NCBI GenBank assembly: GCA_036676355.1
Contig: JAKFDA010000076.1
Location: forward strand, 1 to 54,249
Length of the DNA stretch: 54,249 nt
Reading direction: 5' to 3'
From: ZC4RG42 sp036676355
GTDB taxonomy: Bacteria; Pseudomonadota; Gammaproteobacteria; Burkholderiales; SG8-39
In this document: one piece after another, positions 51,504 to 54,249 of the stretch
Layout of the letters: each line of letters begins with the position of its first letter
Position numbering within the stretch: the first letter of the stretch is position 1
Position numbers and translations under genes: made by a program
The notes under the pieces: model-generated
The model's input: the letters and a program-made list of their open reading frames with translations, nothing else
The model's database searches: none
Told to the model about the DNA's origin: nothing

Positions 51504-54016
51504 AATCCGCGTCGCTGTCGGTCGCGCTTTATCTCGGACCGCTTGCGCAGTACAAGGGCCGCTTTCTGTTATCGCTGATCGCCATCGCGCTGGGCGTTGC
51601 GCTCGGTTACGCGGTGCAACTGGTCAACCGCTCCGCCGTGGAGGAATTCGGACAGGCCGTGCGCAGCCTTTCGGGCGAGGCCGATTTCAATGTGCGCGCC
51701 GGTCGCGCGGGATTAGACGAAGCCTGGTATGCGCGCATCGCGCGTCTGCCGGACGTCGCGCTGGCCAGTCCGGTGATCGAAGCGGATGCGAAGTTCGTCG
51801 GCCGGCGCGAACCCCTGCATCTGCTCGGGCTCGATGTGTTGCGCGCCACGGGCCTCGCGCCGGGCCTGCTTGCCGACGAAGCGATCGACACGCTCGATAC
51901 CTTGCGCGCCGATACGATCTTTCTCAGCGCGGCGGCCGCCGCGAGCCTGCAGGCGAAGCGTGGCGATACGGTGCACGTGCAGAGCGGACTGTCCTCTCAT
52001 GCGCTGCGCGTTGCCGGCGTGTTCGCGGGCGAGCGCACGGCTTACGCGTGGATGGATATCGCCGGCGCGCAGGCCATCCTTGGGCGCATCGGGCAACTCA
52101 ATCGCATCGACGTTCGACTGCGCCCCGGCGTCGACGGCGAGGCGTTTCGCGCCAGGCTGAGCAGGGCGTTGCCGGCCGGTGTCGTGATCGAGCGGCCGGC
52201 GGAAACGGTGCAGCGCAACGCCAATCTTTCGCGCGCCTACCGCGTCAATCTCAACGTACTCGCACTCGTCGCGTTGTTCACTGGCGGCCTGCTGGTATTC
52301 AGCACCCAGGCGCTCAGCATTGTGCGACGTCGAACACAATTGGCGTTGCTGCGCGTCGTAGGGATGACCCGCCGCGCGCTGATACGCATGCTGCTCGCCG
52401 AAGCGCTGTTGGTCGGCGTGCTCGGCGCCGCGCTCGGATTGATAACCGGTTACGGGGTGGCGGCGTTCGTGCTGCGCCATGTCGGCGCCGACTTGGGCGC
52501 GGGCGAATTCGAAGGGATTGCGGCGCAAGTGCATGTCGATTTCTATTCGGCGTTGCTGTTCTTCGTCGCCGGATTGGCTGCAGCGTTGCTCGGCAGCATC
52601 GCGCCTGCGATTGAAGCCGCGCGCGCGGCGCCGGCCGCTGCGCTGAAAGCGGGCGATGAACAGCGCAGCTTCGCACGACTGCGCGCCGTCACGCCGAGCC
52701 TGGTGCTGCTCGCACTCGGTGTCGCCGCGACTTTTTTGCCGCCGCTCGATGGCTTGCCGATATTCGGCTATATCGCCATCGCGCTGCTATTGCTCGGCAC
52801 CATCCTGCTGCTGCCGCGCATCGCCACGATATTCTTTGCGGCGCTGCGCCTGCCTCGCCGCTGGCCCGCGCTGCAACTGGCGCTCGCGCAACTGCGCGGC
52901 GCGCCGGGGCTGGCGATGTTGTCGCTCGCCGCGATTGTCGCGAGCGTCAGCCTGTTCGTTTCCATGGCGATCATGGTGACCTCGTTTCGCGTATCGCTCG
53001 ACGACTGGCTGGATCGCGTATTGCCGGCGGATCTGTACGTGCGCGTTGCCGGTGGCAGCGACACCGCTTTTCTCACGCCGGACGATCAGCAGCGCCTGAG
53101 CGCATTGCCCGGTCTTCGACGCGTCGATCTGGTGCGCAGTGTGCCGATCACGCTCGATGCTAAGCAACCGGCCGTGCAACTGCTCGCCCGACCGATCGAT
53201 CCGACCGATCCCGGCCGCTGGCTTGCGCTGGTGGAGGAGAGACCGCGCGATAAAACACAAACACGCCAAGCGTTAGCGCCCGCGTGGCTGAGTGAGGCGG
53301 TGGCCGAGGTGTACGGTTATCGCGTCGGCGAAACGATCAGATTGCCGATCGGCGGCGCGGAGCACGACTTCGTCGTTGCGGGGATCTGGCGCGACTATGC
53401 GCGACAGCACGGCGCGGTGGCGATCGAGCGCGCGCGGTATATCGAACTGAGCGGCGATCGCAATGCCAGCGAAGCATCGCTGTGGCTCGCCGCCGGCCAC
53501 GATGCGGGCGAAGTACGCCAGGCCATTCTCGCGGCCTTTGGCAATGAACTTGTCGAAGTCGCCAGCGCGGGCGAACTGCGTGCGCGCTCCCTGCGCATTT
53601 TCGATCGCACTTTCGCCGTCACCTATGCGCTGGAAGTCGTCGCGTTGCTGATCGGTCTCACCGCGCTGTCGGCAAGCTTCGGTGCGCTGGTGTTGCTGCG
53701 CAAGCGCGAGTTCGGCATGTTGCGGCATGTGGGCATGACGCGGCGCCAGATCGGCGCAATGCTCGCCGGCGAAGGCTTTCTCGTCAGCGGGCTCGGGTTG
53801 GCGGTTGGCGTGCTGCTCGGCTGGATCGTCAGCCTGGTATTGATCCATGTCGTCAATCGACAGTCTTTTCACTGGGGCATGGAACTGCATGTGCCCGTGC
53901 TTGCGCTGGCGGCATTCGTGATGCTGCTGCTCGCGCTGGCGTCCGTCACAGCGCTGTACTCTGCGCGCTATGCCATGAGCGATGACGCGGCGCGCGCCGT
54001 GCGCGAGGATTGGTAA
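51500..54016 (+). CDS. ABC transporter permease with two FtsX domains (YbbP/AttF-G-like)
   Basis: An 838-residue membrane protein with duplicated halves, each with a large periplasmic domain and a FtsX four-helix segment. The FtsX-type segments are RRTQLALLRVVGMTRRALIRML (about 275-380) and LLRKREFGMLRHVGMTRRQIGAML (about 730-830). Additional helices lie between the halves (about 395-490). This matches YbbP of E. coli. With the ATPase before it and the lipocalin-like gene after it, the cluster has the AttEFGH order known from Vibrio and other proteobacteria. Substrate unknown. The start overlaps the ATPase stop (ATGA). Confidence 0.92.
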   Translation: MKSASLSVALYLGPLAQYKGRFLLSLIAIALGVALGYAVQLVNRSAVEEFGQAVRSLSGEADFNVRAGRAGLDEAWYARIARLPDVALASPVIEADAKFVGRREPLHLLGLDVLRATGLAPGLLADEAIDTLDTLRADTIFLSAAAAASLQAKRGDTVHVQSGLSSHALRVAGVFAGERTAYAWMDIAGAQAILGRIGQLNRIDVRLRPGVDGEAFRARLSRALPAGVVIERPAETVQRNANLSRAYRVNLNVLALVALFTGGLLVFSTQALSIVRRRTQLALLRVVGMTRRALIRMLLAEALLVGVLGAALGLITGYGVAAFVLRHVGADLGAGEFEGIAAQVHVDFYSALLFFVAGLAAALLGSIAPAIEAARAAPAAALKAGDEQRSFARLRAVTPSLVLLALGVAATFLPPLDGLPIFGYIAIALLLLGTILLLPRIATIFFAALRLPRRWPALQLALAQLRGAPGLAMLSLAAIVASVSLFVSMAIMVTSFRVSLDDWLDRVLPADLYVRVAGGSDTAFLTPDDQQRLSALPGLRRVDLVRSVPITLDAKQPAVQLLARPIDPTDPGRWLALVEERPRDKTQTRQALAPAWLSEAVAEVYGYRVGETIRLPIGGAEHDFVVAGIWRDYARQHGAVAIERARYIELSGDRNASEASLWLAAGHDAGEVRQAILAAFGNELVEVASAGELRARSLRIFDRTFAVTYALEVVALLIGLTALSASFGALVLLRKREFGMLRHVGMTRRQIGAMLAGEGFLVSGLGLAVGVLLGWIVSLVLIHVVNRQSFHWGMELHVPVLALAAFVMLLLALASVTALYSARYAMSDDAARAVREDW

Positions 54017-54018
54017 CC

Positions 54019-54249
54019 ATGCAGCGGCGCCGCTTTCTCTCGTTGATGGGCACATCGCTGCTATGGCCGCTCGCAGCGCAGTCTGTCGCGGCGCAGCCGG
54101 TCGAATATCCCATGGTGAAACCGCGCGCGTTGGTTTTTCCGCGCGATCATGGCGCGCATCCGTCCTATCGCACCGAATGGTGGTACATCACCGGCTGGCT
54201 GGATGAGGCGCGCGGTTTTCAGTTGACCTTCTTTCGCAACCGGCCCGGC
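54019..54249 (+). CDS. Lipocalin-like / carotenoid 1,2-hydratase-like (CrtC/AttH) protein, N-terminal part
   Basis: The first 77 codons of an exported protein cut by the window end. The N-terminus MQRRRFLSLMGTSLLWPLAA has an Arg pair and hydrophobic stretch of Tat-signal type, cleaved near AQSVAAQP. The next part HPSYRTEWWYITGWLDEARG is the signature of CrtC/AttH proteins. It starts 2 bp after the permease stop, so all three genes form one operon, probably for export or handling of a hydrophobic compound. The hydratase name would be misleading without carotenoid genes. Confidence 0.85.
   Translation, partial: MQRRRFLSLMGTSLLWPLAAQSVAAQPVEYPMVKPRALVFPRDHGAHPSYRTEWWYITGWLDEARGFQLTFFRNRPG

Overview
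This 54 kb window is a stretch of chromosome from a GC-rich proteobacterium, most likely a betaproteobacterium. That assignment is inferred from gene-order blocks I know from that class: aat-bpt, pyrD-rsxB-nth-DUF1841, dapA-bamC-metallo-beta-lactamase fold protein, and msrB-yciB-bolA-ppiC. No rRNA or other phylogenetic marker is present, so genus and family stay open. About 45 protein genes and one tRNA-Arg(CCU) were found. There is no phage, no CRISPR array, and no recognisable transposase or integrase.

Layout: (1) 1-1650, an AT-richer accessory patch with an S1/P1-type nuclease. (2) 1654-6229, a minus-strand block: aat, bpt, pyrD, rsxB, nth, DUF1841, with a 160-bp inverted-repeat element in front of pyrD. 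(3) 6557-11799, a NUDIX hydrolase, then a MoxR-like ATPase with a DUF2201 metallopeptidase/VWA protein, then NfeD with a stomatin-like protein. (4) 11819-17779, tRNA-Arg, a LemA/GIDE membrane pair, DUF924, a methyltransferase, dapA, bamC and an MBL-fold hydrolase. (5) 17813-20328, a second AT-richer patch with an orphan TrkH potassium transporter and a broken YgjP-like metallopeptidase. (6) 20411-24577, a small lipoprotein, DUF7931, a DODA-type dioxygenase, the ribosomal oxygenase RoxA, a Bcp peroxiredoxin and SlyD. (7) 24585-34954, proline, D-amino-acid and 5-oxoproline catabolism with NAD(P)H repair. (8) 34960-38674, a REC-EAL regulator and an unusual winged-helix/coiled-coil/AsmA-like fusion. 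(9) 38914-46285, purL, a lone SLATT-like membrane protein and the ppiC-bolA-yciB-msrB block. (10) 46488-54249, a large GGDEF sensor, an SrkA-type kinase and an ABC transporter followed by a lipocalin-like (CrtC/AttH) gene cut by the window edge.

The most unusual observation is that the two accessory patches share a boundary sequence. The TrkH patch is enclosed by a 30-bp inverted repeat (17813-17842 and 20299-20328, 28 of 30 bases identical). A diverged copy lies at the boundary of the nuclease patch (about 1557-1587), and the first 8 bases of the window match the inner end of the same repeat in the opposite orientation. Both patches begin within about 100 bp of the end of a core gene and carry unrelated cargo. 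This looks like a family of non-autonomous inserted cassettes with no mobility gene visible here. Other points of interest are the lone SLATT protein, the AsmA-like fusion with 48-bp tandem repeats, cysteine clusters in the GGDEF sensor, an EF-hand loop in the GIDE protein, and a catabolic cluster converging on glutamate.
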